A stretch of DNA of 58,259 nucleotides from an uncultured Legionella sp. (GCA_945952115.1 CAMFHA010000004.1:1-58259); one strand, 5' to 3'; counted from the stretch's first letter, positions 38,395 to 47,906 are shown. The notes: generated by a model from the sequence alone, not told the origin. Numbers and translations are program-made.

Positions 38395-39875
38395 TCCCTA
38401 TACAACTTATTGGTTTTGTGAGTCTTATTTTTTTTCTTTTAAGTAGTTGCATGGTGGGGCCTAATTATAAAAGGCCAGTAATGCCTTTACCTCAACGCTA
38501 TACTACATTAAGCTCGAAAACTGTAGCGAGCAAAACAAAGTTCGGCAATGCTCAATCATTAATTACTAAAGACATTCCTGTACAATGGTGGGAGTTATTT
38601 CATTCAAACTCATTAAATGAACTGATTACGGCAAGTCTACGCTTTAATCCTTCAGTGGCTGCTGCTCAAGAAGCGCTTCAGGCTGCACTCGAAACCGCTT
38701 ATTCAGCAAAAGGAGCATTACTCCCGACCGCCGGCTTTTCATTTGCGCCAACAGATCAAAAAACTGCTGCCATTTTGACTAGCGTGTTAGCAAATAATCA
38801 ATATCAATATTCATTATATACTGGACAAATTTATGTATCGTATACACCTGATGTATTTGGTGGAGTTCGACGCCAAATTGAATCTCTAGTAGCACAAGCG
38901 GAATCACAATGCGTTCTGTTAAAGGCGACTTACTTAACTTTGACTACCAATGTTGCAAGTGCAGCCATCCAAGAAGCTGCGCTTCGAGAACAAATAAAAG
39001 CTATTCAGCAAATTATTGCTATTCAAAGGAAATTATTAACTATTACTCAACAACAATTAAAATTAGGAGATACAGCGCCCCTTGATGTAGCAACACAGCA
39101 AGCCTCATTAGCCTCATCAGAAGCAATGTTGCCCCCACTAGAAAAACAATTAGCTATTCAACGCGACTTACTTAATGCGTTAACTGGGCGTTTTCCTGAT
39201 GATCCACACACCCCTCAATTTCATTTAAACTCCTTACATCTCCCTGAGCAACTTCCTATCTCAATTCCATCTAACTTATTAGAGAATCGTCCAGATATTC
39301 GAGCTGCTGAAGAGCAAATGCGTGCAGCAAACGCATTAATTGGAGTAGCTATTGCCAATCGCTTGCCCAACTTTACTATTGGAGGAACTAATTTAGGCAC
39401 TAGTGCAACTTCGTTAACTACATTATTACAATCAGACACTCAATTCTGGGCATTGGCAGGAATAATAACGCAACCTATTTTTGATGGAGGCATTTTGCGT
39501 CATAAACAATATGCAGCAGAAGCTGTCTACAAACAAACAGCAGCTCAATACCGTTTAACAGTAATTAATGCCTTCCAAAATGTAGCAGATACCTTAAAGT
39601 CCATTCAATCAGATGCTATCGCACTGCATGCTGCGAGTAATTCTGAGCATGCTGCTTTAGCCAGTTTAACTATTTCACGTCGTCAACTGGCTTTAGGTGA
39701 TATCAATCACATTACTGTACTTCTTAATCAACAAAACTATCTACAAGCAAAGTTAAACTTAATTCAAGCCCAAACTAATCGCCTTCTGGATACTGTGGCG
39801 CTCTTTCAAGCTTTAGGCGGTGGATGGCAAGAAAAAGAGCAGAAGAGCAAAACCTCGCATCTTGAAACATTTTGA
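38391..39875 (+). CDS. NodT-type outer-membrane factor lipoprotein of the RND pump
   Basis: A 494-residue outer-membrane channel subunit. The lipobox LLSSCMVGPNYKRP near residue 19 (Cys), then two OEP repeats with LGDTAPLDVATQQASLASSEA and the mirror LGDINHITVLLNQQNYLQAKL, fit the NodT/CusC family. The start is ATG 38391 with GGAGGG seven bases upstream, overlapping the pump stop; the TTG at 38376 is rejected. The last residues KTSHLETF and the stop are encoded by an interspersed repeat (39854-39880) present also at 28126-28152, so the natural C-terminus was probably replaced. Confidence 0.9.
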   Translation: MIPIQLIGFVSLIFFLLSSCMVGPNYKRPVMPLPQRYTTLSSKTVASKTKFGNAQSLITKDIPVQWWELFHSNSLNELITASLRFNPSVAAAQEALQAALETAYSAKGALLPTAGFSFAPTDQKTAAILTSVLANNQYQYSLYTGQIYVSYTPDVFGGVRRQIESLVAQAESQCVLLKATYLTLTTNVASAAIQEAALREQIKAIQQIIAIQRKLLTITQQQLKLGDTAPLDVATQQASLASSEAMLPPLEKQLAIQRDLLNALTGRFPDDPHTPQFHLNSLHLPEQLPISIPSNLLENRPDIRAAEEQMRAANALIGVAIANRLPNFTIGGTNLGTSATSLTTLLQSDTQFWALAGIITQPIFDGGILRHKQYAAEAVYKQTAAQYRLTVINAFQNVADTLKSIQSDAIALHAASNSEHAALASLTISRRQLALGDINHITVLLNQQNYLQAKLNLIQAQTNRLLDTVALFQALGGGWQEKEQKSKTSHLETF

Positions 39876-39880
39876 GTATA
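39854..39880. repeat. TATACCC-family repeat supplying a protein C-terminus
   Basis: CTCGCATCTTGAAACATTTT (39854-39873) plus GAGTATA is identical over 27 bases to 28126-28152. It runs through the last codons and stop of the outer-membrane factor gene. Confidence 0.85.
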
Positions 39881-39903
39881 ATAAGCGCTTTATAAATTTA
39901 AGA

Positions 39904-40015
39904 TAACTGTTCATCCCATCATCTTGAGTGGAACGAAAGATCTCCTGAATTTAAGCACAGCGCCTCATTCGGAGATCTTTCGTCGCAAGCGACTCAGGAT
40001 GACGTACGAGCAGTT
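39904..40015. repeat. Long inverted repeat of the CGAAAGATCTCC type
   Basis: The left arm (39904-39944, ...GAACGAAAGATCTCC) pairs with the right arm (39971-40015, GGAGATCTTTCGTCGCAAGC...) with few mismatches and AACTG/CAGTT outer ends. This motif, CATCCTGAGT with CGAAAGATCTCC, is common in bacterial intergenic DNA. It separates the pump operon from proS. Confidence 0.75.
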
Positions 40016-40042
40016 ACAGTTTAAGATAAAAAAGGAGCAGTA

Positions 40043-41749
40043 ATGCGTGTATCCCAATGGTTTTTAGCAACTCAAAAAGAAACGCCTAATGATGCCGAAA
40101 TCAAATCACATCAACTGATGATAAGAGCAGGAATGATTCGTAAATTAGGCTCCGGTCTTTATACATGGATGCCCTTGGGGTTAAAGGTTCTACGTAAAGT
40201 CGAGCAAATTGTCAGAGAGGAAATGAACAAAGCCCACGCTATGGAAGTATTGATGCCTGCTGTACAACCTTCGGAGCTTTGGCAAGAAACTGGACGCTGG
40301 GAAACCTTTGGTGGCCAACTGCTTAAAATAATTGATAACAATAAGCGTGAGTACTGTTTTGGACCTACACATGAAGAAGTTATTACTGACATTATGCGCA
40401 CAGAATTACAATCCTATAAGCAATTACCAATTAATTTTTATCAAATTCAAACTAAATTTAGAGATGAAATAAGACCTCGATTTGGTGTCATGAGAGCCCG
40501 AGAATTTATTATGAAAGATGCTTATTCCTTTCATTTAAGTTTGGAAAGTTTACAAGAAACTTATAAAACCATGTATGAGGCTTATAGCCGAATTTTTGAT
40601 CGATTAGGACTTCAATACCGGGCTGTAGAAGCAGACACTGGTGCTATTGGAGGTTCTGCCTCTCATGAGTTTCAAGTATTAGCTGATGCAGGTGAAGATT
40701 TAATTTTCTATAGCGATCAAAGTGATTATGCAGCCAACATTGAACAAGCAACCAGTTTAAAACCCGAAAAAGCTCAAAATAAACCAAATACGCCAATCCA
40801 ATTAGTCGATACTCCTCAACAAAAAACAATTGCTGAAGTAGCTCAGTTTTTAAAAATATCTGCTGATGAAACCATAAAAACATTAATTGTAAAAGGAAAA
40901 GAGCATTCTATGGTAGCCTTAGTTTTAAAAGGCACAGATGAGTTAAATGAAGTTAAAGCAACTAAACATCCTTTAGTTCACTCTCCTTTAATTTTTATTG
41001 ATGAAGAAAGTATTCTCAATAATTTAAAAGCACCCATAGGCTCTTTAGGCCCCGTTAATCTTTCTATTCCTACTATTGTTGACTATCATGCTTTAGCGCT
41101 TCCTGCTTTCACTTGTGGTGCAAATCAAGCAGATAAACATTATATGTATACTCAATGGGACAGAGACGTCAAACACTACGAAACTTATGATTTACGTAAT
41201 GTTCAAGTAGGCGATAAAAGTCCTGATGGTCTTGGCACTCTTCATTGTTGCCGAGGTATTGAAGTAGGTCATGTATTTCAATTAGGTGATAAGTATGCCA
41301 AAGCCATGAATGCTACTGTTATTAATGAACAGGGACAATTACAAGTGATGATGATGGGTTGCTATGGTTTAGGGATCAGTCGAGTTGTTGCGGCTGCGAT
41401 TGAACAACATCACGATGAACAAGGCATCATTTGGCCACAAGCTATTGCGCCTTTTGAACTTGTTATTATTCCCCTTAATGGACATAAATCAACCGCCGTT
41501 GCTGAAAAAGCAAATGAATTATATCAACAGCTCACTCAATTAGGTTTTGATGTTTTACTTGATGATCGTAAAGATCGTCCAGGCGTTCTATTTGCAGATC
41601 ATGATCTTATTGGAATACCTCATCGAATTGTAGTAAGTGAGCGAAATTTAGAAAATGAGTGCTTAGAATATAAAGCACGCACCTCTGAAGAAAAACAATT
41701 AATTCCATTTAATCAATGGATAGAGTTTATTCATTCTTTAAAAAAATAA
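40043..41749 (+). CDS. proS: Prolyl-tRNA synthetase
   Basis: A 568-residue class II synthetase of the bacterial type, with the editing domain inserted between motifs 2 and 3. [19 protein letters not shown] and [24 protein letters not shown] are the N-terminal signature. [26 protein letters not shown] is motif 2, the YbaK-like editing insert spans about 225-380, and GCYGLGISR is motif 3. Length is as in E. coli (572). Ribosome site AAGGAG precedes the ATG. It follows a long inverted repeat and appears monocistronic. Confidence 0.97.
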   Translation: MRVSQWFLATQKETPNDAEIKSHQLMIRAGMIRKLGSGLYTWMPLGLKVLRKVEQIVREEMNKAHAMEVLMPAVQPSELWQETGRWETFGGQLLKIIDNNKREYCFGPTHEEVITDIMRTELQSYKQLPINFYQIQTKFRDEIRPRFGVMRAREFIMKDAYSFHLSLESLQETYKTMYEAYSRIFDRLGLQYRAVEADTGAIGGSASHEFQVLADAGEDLIFYSDQSDYAANIEQATSLKPEKAQNKPNTPIQLVDTPQQKTIAEVAQFLKISADETIKTLIVKGKEHSMVALVLKGTDELNEVKATKHPLVHSPLIFIDEESILNNLKAPIGSLGPVNLSIPTIVDYHALALPAFTCGANQADKHYMYTQWDRDVKHYETYDLRNVQVGDKSPDGLGTLHCCRGIEVGHVFQLGDKYAKAMNATVINEQGQLQVMMMGCYGLGISRVVAAAIEQHHDEQGIIWPQAIAPFELVIIPLNGHKSTAVAEKANELYQQLTQLGFDVLLDDRKDRPGVLFADHDLIGIPHRIVVSERNLENECLEYKARTSEEKQLIPFNQWIEFIHSLKK

Positions 41750-41854
41750 ACTAGCTTTTTAAGCAGTCATGTTCTTTTATTTTGGGTGCAGTTCCTTTTA
41801 TTTTCTAAACCATTACTTTGATTTGGCTAGTATTTATCAATATTGGCCTTATGG

Positions 41855-41890
41855 TTGACAACTAAATTAATACCATGTATTAATTTAGTT
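41855..41890 (+). promoter_or_regulatory. Strong sigma70 promoter with overlapping perfect palindrome
   Basis: TTGACA (41855-41860), a 17-base spacer and TATTAA (41878-41883). A 13-bp perfect inverted repeat AACTAAATTAATA / TATTAATTTAGTT (41860-41872 and 41878-41890) overlaps the spacer and -10 box, so it could be an operator or act as a terminator for proS. It is 23-50 bases upstream of the orphan gene. Confidence 0.65.
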
Positions 41891-41912
41891 TTTATAGTTT
41901 TGAGAGTTAATT

Positions 41913-42605
41913 ATGTTTAAACGCTTTATAACTAATGGACATGAGCAGCAATCTCCTAAAAATAAAATCTTGAAAGAAGTTCTGGATTTTTTCAATACAA
42001 TCCAGATAAAAAAAGGAGTGTTGTATGGTTATGCTGAGAATACTTCTCGACTTATTTTTCTTTTAAATGATCCTCATAAAGGAATTGAAGCTAAAACGAC
42101 AACTGGTTCTACAAAAAATATAGCCATTGAACTCGATTTTTTTAAATTAGCAGACTTACTTGATGAACAATTTAATTGTGATAGTTTTAAATTCCTTGCT
42201 AAGGAAAAATACCCTCTATTGTTAACGCCTCAATTACTTTTTAGCTTTTTATCAAGCTTAAATAGCTCATTTCATAAGAATACAAAAGGTTTAATTAGTA
42301 AAATGGAAACAACTAAGCACATGGAAGCTTATGTAAAGAGTTTAAATTTTCTTAACCCCACTATTAATGCTCAATTATTATTGCAATGGCAATATGAGGC
42401 ATCAACTTACAGCAAATACCCGTACCGGTACCTAGATGCCACAATATTTATTCCTGGCTCAAAAGAAGATTTAGCAGATAAACTCGATGAAGTATTTATC
42501 AATGAAGAGGAACAATTTTCTAATTTACTGAACGTCATCGAGAAGAGAGATAGCAAAGACGAGCACCTAATGGAAGAAGATAATCCATTTGAGTTTGCTT
42601 TTTAA
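41913..42605 (+). CDS. Orphan protein with acidic C-terminus, candidate effector
   Basis: I do not recognise this 230-residue protein. No signal peptide or membrane segments. It has a helix-rich body (ILKEVLDFFNTIQ, LDFFKLADLLDEQF, LLTPQLLFSFLSSL), and residues 160-175 are aromatic (WQYEASTYSKYPYRYLD). The tail is acidic (EEEQFSNLLNVIEKR...EEDNPFEFAF), similar in composition to the Glu-rich segment found near the C-terminus of many Dot/Icm substrates. It has its own strong promoter with an overlapping palindrome and lies alone between proS and the cyclase, so it may be regulated. Function is not assigned. Confidence 0.7.
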   Translation: MFKRFITNGHEQQSPKNKILKEVLDFFNTIQIKKGVLYGYAENTSRLIFLLNDPHKGIEAKTTTGSTKNIAIELDFFKLADLLDEQFNCDSFKFLAKEKYPLLLTPQLLFSFLSSLNSSFHKNTKGLISKMETTKHMEAYVKSLNFLNPTINAQLLLQWQYEASTYSKYPYRYLDATIFIPGSKEDLADKLDEVFINEEEQFSNLLNVIEKRDSKDEHLMEEDNPFEFAF

Positions 42606-42665
42606 TCAATGAAATTGAAGTAGACTTATACTGAGTTTGCGAAGCTCAGCATTAAGCGCCATTAG

Positions 42666-42709
42666 AATAGACTTCTTTCGAAACTGCCAGTCACGAAAGA
42701 AGTTCTATT
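42666..42709. repeat. TAGACTTCTTTC inverted repeat downstream of the cyclase gene
   Basis: AATAGACTTCTTTCG (42666-42680) pairs with CGAAAGAAGTTCTATT (42694-42709), with one extra base in the right arm. A related perfect palindrome is at 44109-44136, on the other side of the cyclase gene. Confidence 0.75.
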
Positions 42710-42719
42710 AAATAATCAT

Positions 42720-43994
42720 TTACTTCAACTGGTAAACTCTAATGGTCTTTTGTCTTCCAGGTACAGGTATATCACCTAATAATTCGCCTCTTGGTTTTTG
42801 TAACAATGCATGCACATCCTCAGATATAATTAACTGACTATTATATACTTTATTTAACTGCTCTATTCGAGAAGCAAGATTTACAACATCACCAATAATA
42901 GTATATTCCTGTCGTAATTCATCACCAATATTTCCTGTTACAGCCAAGCCACAATGAATGCCAATTCCTAGACGCGTATTAGGAATTGTTCCTTGAGCTA
43001 TCTTTTTATCAACCTCTGCTAAAATGGCTTCCGCTGCGTCCACAGCATCATCAATATCATGTTCCCCTTTAAATGGAGCACCAAATACAGCCATAAAACC
43101 ATCACCAAGAAATTTATTAATAATGCCATGGTGTTTATTAATAATCTCAATCGCAATACTAAATAAATGATTTAAATAATTAACAACCTCTTCTGGATTT
43201 CTATTCTCTGCATAAGAAGTAAATTTGCGAATATCTAAAAATAAAACACACACAAATTGTGAGGTGCTAAGTTGATCTCTTTTTCTATTTAATAGCATAT
43301 TCACCACCTCTGGTGACACATGACGTCCAAAAATATAAGCAATTTGCTCACGCTCTTCAGTCGCTTTAAATGCGGAAAAAAGATTATTTTTTATTTGCTG
43401 TGTAACGAAAGCAGTAACAGCTCCTATCAAAAAAAATATTAATGAACGACTAATAATATGCTCAACATCTAAGTTATAAAGGTTTAATCCACTAAATTTA
43501 TGAGAATGTAAAATATAAAAACCCAATATTGCGTATTCTAAACCGGCAATCGTTCCTGCAAAAACACTCATTCTAAAATCTAATGTTAAAGCAGATAAAA
43601 TAATAAAAAAATAATAAACAGCGGTTCTTGCAGAAAATAAAATATACATTGGTGGATTATATTGAAAAAAGATAAATAAAAATAAAGATGGAAGACTAAT
43701 TTCTATAAATAAAGTAAAAAATTTAAACCCTGATGATATAAACTTACCCTTTTTTTGATAATGTAAAAAAAACATTAGTTGTAAAATAAAATAACAAGCA
43801 ATTAATAATATGAGAGTGAAAGGAATCCAATGACTTATGTTATTTTTAATGAGAAACTCGGAATCCCTAGTATTAAAAAAACTCCATATATTTACATATA
43901 GAGCTAAGAAAATAAAAAATGCCATTAAAATCTTAACTCTCAAAATATCACTTTTAAAAATTTCTTTTTTCAAGGTATTTAAATGCACAAACAC
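42720..43994 (-). CDS. Membrane-bound class III adenylate cyclase
   Basis: A 424-residue protein. Residues about 20-200 form about six membrane segments. A short linker follows, then a class III cyclase domain from about 240 to 424. Catalytic residues are all there: metal-binding Asp254 (LFLDIRKFTS) and Asp298 (FLGDGF), adenine-binding Lys294 and Asp369 (IIGDVVNLASR), and Asn372 and Arg376. The Lys/Asp pair argues for cAMP rather than cGMP. The domain can homodimerise. The membrane part may sense an envelope or lipid signal. Flanked on both sides by TAGACTT palindromes. Confidence 0.92.
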   Translation of the reverse strand: MFVHLNTLKKEIFKSDILRVKILMAFFIFLALYVNIWSFFNTRDSEFLIKNNISHWIPFTLILLIACYFILQLMFFLHYQKKGKFISSGFKFFTLFIEISLPSLFLFIFFQYNPPMYILFSARTAVYYFFIILSALTLDFRMSVFAGTIAGLEYAILGFYILHSHKFSGLNLYNLDVEHIISRSLIFFLIGAVTAFVTQQIKNNLFSAFKATEEREQIAYIFGRHVSPEVVNMLLNRKRDQLSTSQFVCVLFLDIRKFTSYAENRNPEEVVNYLNHLFSIAIEIINKHHGIINKFLGDGFMAVFGAPFKGEHDIDDAVDAAEAILAEVDKKIAQGTIPNTRLGIGIHCGLAVTGNIGDELRQEYTIIGDVVNLASRIEQLNKVYNSQLIISEDVHALLQKPRGELLGDIPVPGRQKTIRVYQLK

Positions 43995-44066
43995 ACCTTT
44001 TTATTAATAGTTCCCTATTTATAAGAATAGCATCGAATAAAAAAAACTCATGGCTCAGATATTCAA

Positions 44067-44090
44067 CTTAGAAAACGCAGTTGAATCTAC
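44067..44090. repeat. AGAAAACGCAGTTGAATC repeat copy
   Basis: AGAAAACGCAGTTGAATCTA at 44070-44089. Same family as 11801, 15939, 16095 (inverted) and 53064 (inverted, diverged). It sits immediately before the TAGACTT palindrome at 44109. Confidence 0.75.
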
Positions 44091-44108
44091 TAGGAGTGTC
44101 TCTTGAAC

Positions 44109-44136
44109 AATAGACTTCTTTCGAAAGAAGTCTATT
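44109..44136. repeat. Perfect 28-bp TAGACTT palindrome
   Basis: AATAGACTTCTTTC (44109-44122) is directly followed by its exact complement GAAAGAAGTCTATT (44123-44136). It lies between the cyclase and ABC ATPase genes and may terminate or insulate. Confidence 0.85.
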
Positions 44137-44156
44137 CAGCACATTAAACACTCTCA

Positions 44157-45980
44157 CTACGATTCAATTGCTTTTTCTATGTTCAAGATCGCTTTTAATA
44201 ATTGTTGTGTATAAGGGTGTTGCGCTTGAGAAAAAATAGTATCACAAGAACCAAACTCAACCATTTTGCCTTGATTCATTACTAATACTTCATCTGCTAT
44301 ATAGGATACGACTCCCATATTGTGAGTTATAAATAAATAACTAATTCGAGCTTCTTGCTGTAATTCTTTCAATAAATTTAAAATCTGTGCTTGCACTGAA
44401 GTATCTAAGGCACTTGTTGGTTCATCACAAATTAAAATTTCAGGCTTCATTGCTAAAGCACGAGCAATACAAATACGTTGTCGCTGTCCGCCAGAAAATT
44501 GATGAGGATAGCGGACTAAACTAGTGCTTGGTAAATTAACTTGATCTATTAATTCTTTTTGTCGTCGAGCAATAAATGAAGCATTTACTCTTTGAGCCCT
44601 CATTCCTTCTGCTATAATTTCTCCAACAGTCATACGTGGATTCATAGAAGAAAAAGGATCTTGAAAAATAATTTGTATTTTTTTACGGTATTCTCTTAAT
44701 GCACGTCCTTTTAAAGAAAAAACCTTTTGATTTTTAAAAAAAATCTCACCTTTTACAGCAGGAATCAATCGTAATAAAGCACGACTTGCGGTAGTTTTTC
44801 CACAACCAGATTCACCAACTAAAGCCAAAGTTGACCCTTTTTTTAAAGAAAATGATAATCCATCTACTGCTTTAAATACGGCTTTATTACGATTTAATAA
44901 GCCGTTTTTCTCGGGAAAATAAACTGATAACTCCTTAACTGCTAAAATTACCTCTTCTTTTTCTTGTTGAATACTCCAAGTTATTTTATCTGTTTCTAGA
45001 GAAGGCAATATTTGAATTTCAGGATATAAATGACAACGAATCAAGCGGGTATTTATTTTTTGTAATTGAGGTTCTTCTTTCTGACAGCGAACAAAAGCAT
45101 AGCGACAACGCGGATGAAAACGACATCCTGATGGTAAGCTGTCTAAGGTAGGTACGCTACCAGCAATCACTGATAATCGCTCATCTCGTTTAGAACGTGA
45201 TGGAGATGAAGCGAGCAATTGTTGTACATAAGGATGCCCTATTTGAGAAAAAAACTGCTCTACAGTAGATTGCTCGACTATTTGGCCTGCATACATAACA
45301 GCTACTTGATGAGCCATCACACGCACTACACCCAAATCATGAGTAATTAACAATAGCCCCATCTGATGACGTTGTTGTAATTGCTTCAGTAAAGCTAGAA
45401 TTTGTGCCTGAATAGTCACATCCAAAGCCGTAGTGGGCTCATCAGCAATTAAAATATCGGGATTACAAGCTAAAGCCATAGCAATGACCACACGTTGTTT
45501 TTGACCACCAGATAATTGATGCGGATATTGATGAATTTTTACTTCAGGCTGAGGTATTTCTACTTCAGTTAATAAGGAAATAAGTTTTTTATTAAGTTCT
45601 GATGAAGAATAGTGTCCATGTTTTACTAGTATTTCTGAAAGTTGTATACCAATAGTCAATACGGGATTTAAAGCCGTCATTGGTTCTTGAAAAATCATGG
45701 CCAATCGACGTCCACGTAATTGCCGCATCTCCTGCTCCGGAATATCTAAAATATCCTTTCCATCAAGCTTTATATGGCTTTGCTCATCATAGACTCCTAA
45801 TTTAGGAAGAAGACGCATTAAAGCCATGGATGCTAAAGATTTACCACAACCTGATTCTCCGAGTAAGACTAAAGTTTCTCCTGGATTTAAATTAAAATTT
45901 AATTGATCTAGAGCTACAATTGTTTTTTTTACATCATGAAAAGCTACTGTTAATTGTTGCACTTCCATTTTTTGCGACAT
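44157..45980 (-). CDS. Double-NBD peptide ABC transporter ATPase (YejF/DppDF-like)
   Basis: A 607-residue protein with two ABC ATPase domains in tandem. NBD1 has Walker A LGESGCGKS, signature LSGGQKQRV, Walker B LIADEPTTALD. The oligopeptide-type C-terminal extension carries the Cys motif GCRFHPRCRYAFVRCQ. NBD2 has VGESGCGKT, FSGGQRQRI, LICDEPTSALD. The build is that of YejF/GsiA-type ATPases of peptide importers. No permease or binding protein genes are adjacent, so it must partner with subunits encoded elsewhere. The flanking genes are a cyclase and leucine dehydrogenase. Confidence 0.9.
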   Translation of the reverse strand: MSQKMEVQQLTVAFHDVKKTIVALDQLNFNLNPGETLVLLGESGCGKSLASMALMRLLPKLGVYDEQSHIKLDGKDILDIPEQEMRQLRGRRLAMIFQEPMTALNPVLTIGIQLSEILVKHGHYSSSELNKKLISLLTEVEIPQPEVKIHQYPHQLSGGQKQRVVIAMALACNPDILIADEPTTALDVTIQAQILALLKQLQQRHQMGLLLITHDLGVVRVMAHQVAVMYAGQIVEQSTVEQFFSQIGHPYVQQLLASSPSRSKRDERLSVIAGSVPTLDSLPSGCRFHPRCRYAFVRCQKEEPQLQKINTRLIRCHLYPEIQILPSLETDKITWSIQQEKEEVILAVKELSVYFPEKNGLLNRNKAVFKAVDGLSFSLKKGSTLALVGESGCGKTTASRALLRLIPAVKGEIFFKNQKVFSLKGRALREYRKKIQIIFQDPFSSMNPRMTVGEIIAEGMRAQRVNASFIARRQKELIDQVNLPSTSLVRYPHQFSGGQRQRICIARALAMKPEILICDEPTSALDTSVQAQILNLLKELQQEARISYLFITHNMGVVSYIADEVLVMNQGKMVEFGSCDTIFSQAQHPYTQQLLKAILNIEKAIES

Positions 45981-46103
45981 AAATTAATTTCATTGGTTTT
46001 TTACATCATTCTAACAAGAACGAAACCTCAGGCAAGCTCTTTTGATTGTAAATACCGAATAAAAATACTAGTATTAAACTATTTTCAGAACTTACGAAAA
46101 ACG

Positions 46104-46140
46104 CATACCCAAAATGTATCAAGATGCAATTTTTGGTATA
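46104..46140. repeat. TATACCC-type palindromic repeat in the leucine dehydrogenase leader
   Basis: CATACCCAAAATGTATCAAG (46104-46123) then ATGCAATTTTTGGTATA. This is an inverted, diverged relative of the element at 28114-28156. It ends 18 bases upstream of the dehydrogenase start, just before its ribosome site. Confidence 0.65.
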
Positions 46141-46158
46141 GAAATCAGGAGCTAATAA

Positions 46159-47226
46159 ATGATGGCCGTTGATAGAACGAATGATAAATCAATTACAGAA
46201 GATGATTTTCTTGACTATGCATTAAAACATGGTTTTGGTGATTTGCATTTCAAAGTAGACCCTGAGACTGGAATGAAAGCAATTATTGCTATTCATAGTA
46301 CTAAATTAGGCCCTGCATTAGGGGGTTGTCGTTTTATTGAATATCCTAATGTTTTTACAGCCATTAATGATGCAATGCGCCTAGCTCGAGGCATGAGCTT
46401 TAAAGCAGCCTCAGTAAATCTGCCTTTAGGTGGTGGTAAATCTGTTATTATTAAACCTAAAGGAGCTTTTGATAGAACAGCTTATATGCATCAATTTGGT
46501 CGATTTATTAATGAACTTAATGGCCGATATATTACTGCACTTGATAGTGGAACTGTACTGGGTGATATGGATGTTATTGCAGAACATACTCCTTATGTAG
46601 CTAGTCTTTCCAAATATGATGGTAATCCATCACCTTCTACAGCCAAAGGGGTATTAAAAGGGATTCAAGCTGCCGTTGCGTTCAAATTAAAAAAAGATAA
46701 TTTAAAAGGAGTACATGTCGCAATACAAGGTTTAGGGCAAGTAGGATATAACTTAGCGCGCTATTTACATGATTTAGGAGCAACCTTAACCGTTGCAGAT
46801 GTTTCTAGTGCCGCTACACAAAAAGCGGCTACAGAATTAGGTGCAAAAGTTGTTGATACCAGTGAAATTCATAAAATACCTTGTGATGTTTTTGCCCCTT
46901 GTGCTTTAGGTGCAATTATTAATGATCAAACTATTCCACAATTACAAACTACTATTATTGCAGGTGCTGCAAATAATCAGTTAGCTCATACTGTTCATGG
47001 TAAAAAACTTCATGAAAAAGGTATTTTATTTGCTGCTGATTACATCATTAACGCAGGAGGATTAATTTTTGCTGCAGCAAAATATTTACATACAGCTGAA
47101 GATAAAATTAATGAACAAATTGATGGAATTTATACATCACTTACTGAAATATTCAAGCAATCCTCACAAAAAAATCTTCCTGCAAATGAAATTGCAGATG
47201 CTCTTGCTCAAGAAAAATTGGCTTAA
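46159..47226 (+). CDS. Leucine dehydrogenase (Glu/Leu/Phe/Val dehydrogenase family)
   Basis: A 355-residue NAD-dependent amino-acid dehydrogenase. Lys82 (GMSFKAASVNLPL) and Lys94 (GGGKSVIIKP) are the substrate and catalytic lysines, and the Rossmann loop GLGQVG is at 191-196. LNGRYITALDSG and AGAANNQL are typical of leucine/valine dehydrogenases. It deaminates branched-chain amino acids reversibly to 2-oxo acids. The start is ATG 46159 with AGGAG seven bases upstream. Next comes an O-methyltransferase gene 14 bases on, then HPPD, so an amino-acid catabolic operon is likely. Confidence 0.92.
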   Translation: MMAVDRTNDKSITEDDFLDYALKHGFGDLHFKVDPETGMKAIIAIHSTKLGPALGGCRFIEYPNVFTAINDAMRLARGMSFKAASVNLPLGGGKSVIIKPKGAFDRTAYMHQFGRFINELNGRYITALDSGTVLGDMDVIAEHTPYVASLSKYDGNPSPSTAKGVLKGIQAAVAFKLKKDNLKGVHVAIQGLGQVGYNLARYLHDLGATLTVADVSSAATQKAATELGAKVVDTSEIHKIPCDVFAPCALGAIINDQTIPQLQTTIIAGAANNQLAHTVHGKKLHEKGILFAADYIINAGGLIFAAAKYLHTAEDKINEQIDGIYTSLTEIFKQSSQKNLPANEIADALAQEKLA

Positions 47227-47240
47227 ATTTTGAGGAATTT

Positions 47241-47906
47241 ATGAAACATTTACCGATGACATCTGAATTATATAATTACATGCTAGATAAATCGTTAAGA
47301 GAGCACCCGGTTTTAGAAGCGTTACGGCATGAGACTTCTAAAATGGAGTTAGCGAATATGCAAGTAGCTCCTGAACAAGCTCAATTCATGCAATTTCTTT
47401 TACGTTTAATTCGTGCAGAAAAGGTTTTAGAGCTAGGCACCTTCACTGGTTATAGTGCTTTAGCAATGTCTTTAGCTCTACCCGATCATGGCCGCCTTAT
47501 AACCTGTGATATCAGCGAGCAATGGACCAAAGACACTAGCCATTACTGGCAAGAAGCCCAACAAGCCCATAAAATTCAACTGAAAATAGGCCCGGCTCTA
47601 GAATCAATGTATGCCCTTCTTAATGAAGGTTGGGAAGAACAATTTGATTTTATCTTCATCGATGCGGACAAAACAAATTATCTCCATTATTACGAATTGG
47701 CTTTAAAATTAATTAATCCACGTGGATTAATTGCCATTGATAATATATTTTGGGGTGGCAAAGTAATTGATCCAGAAGATAATAGCCCACAAACCAGAGA
47801 AATAAAAAAACTCAATGAGCTTATTAAACAAGACGAACGTGTCTTGGTGAGTTTGTTACCCATTGCGGATGGATTATTTTTAATACAACACAAAGGAGAT
47901 TTTTAA
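47241..47906 (+). CDS. O-methyltransferase (COMT/caffeoyl-CoA type)
   Basis: A 221-residue class I SAM enzyme. VLELGTFTGYSALAMSLAL is motif I, FDFIFIDADKTNYLHYYE supplies the metal-binding Asp residues (IDADK), and IAIDNIFWGGKV follows, as in the caffeoyl-CoA/catechol O-methyltransferase fold. Its likely substrate is a catechol or other aromatic ortho-diol. It stands between leucine dehydrogenase and HPPD, with a one-base TAATG overlap to HPPD, so an aromatic product could be relevant. This is inference. Confidence 0.88.
   Translation: MKHLPMTSELYNYMLDKSLREHPVLEALRHETSKMELANMQVAPEQAQFMQFLLRLIRAEKVLELGTFTGYSALAMSLALPDHGRLITCDISEQWTKDTSHYWQEAQQAHKIQLKIGPALESMYALLNEGWEEQFDFIFIDADKTNYLHYYELALKLINPRGLIAIDNIFWGGKVIDPEDNSPQTREIKKLNELIKQDERVLVSLLPIADGLFLIQHKGDF

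Noticed and set aside
44157..45980. Two separate genes dppD and dppF
   Set aside because: The reading frame is continuous for 607 codons, so it is a natural double-domain protein, not a frameshifted pair.
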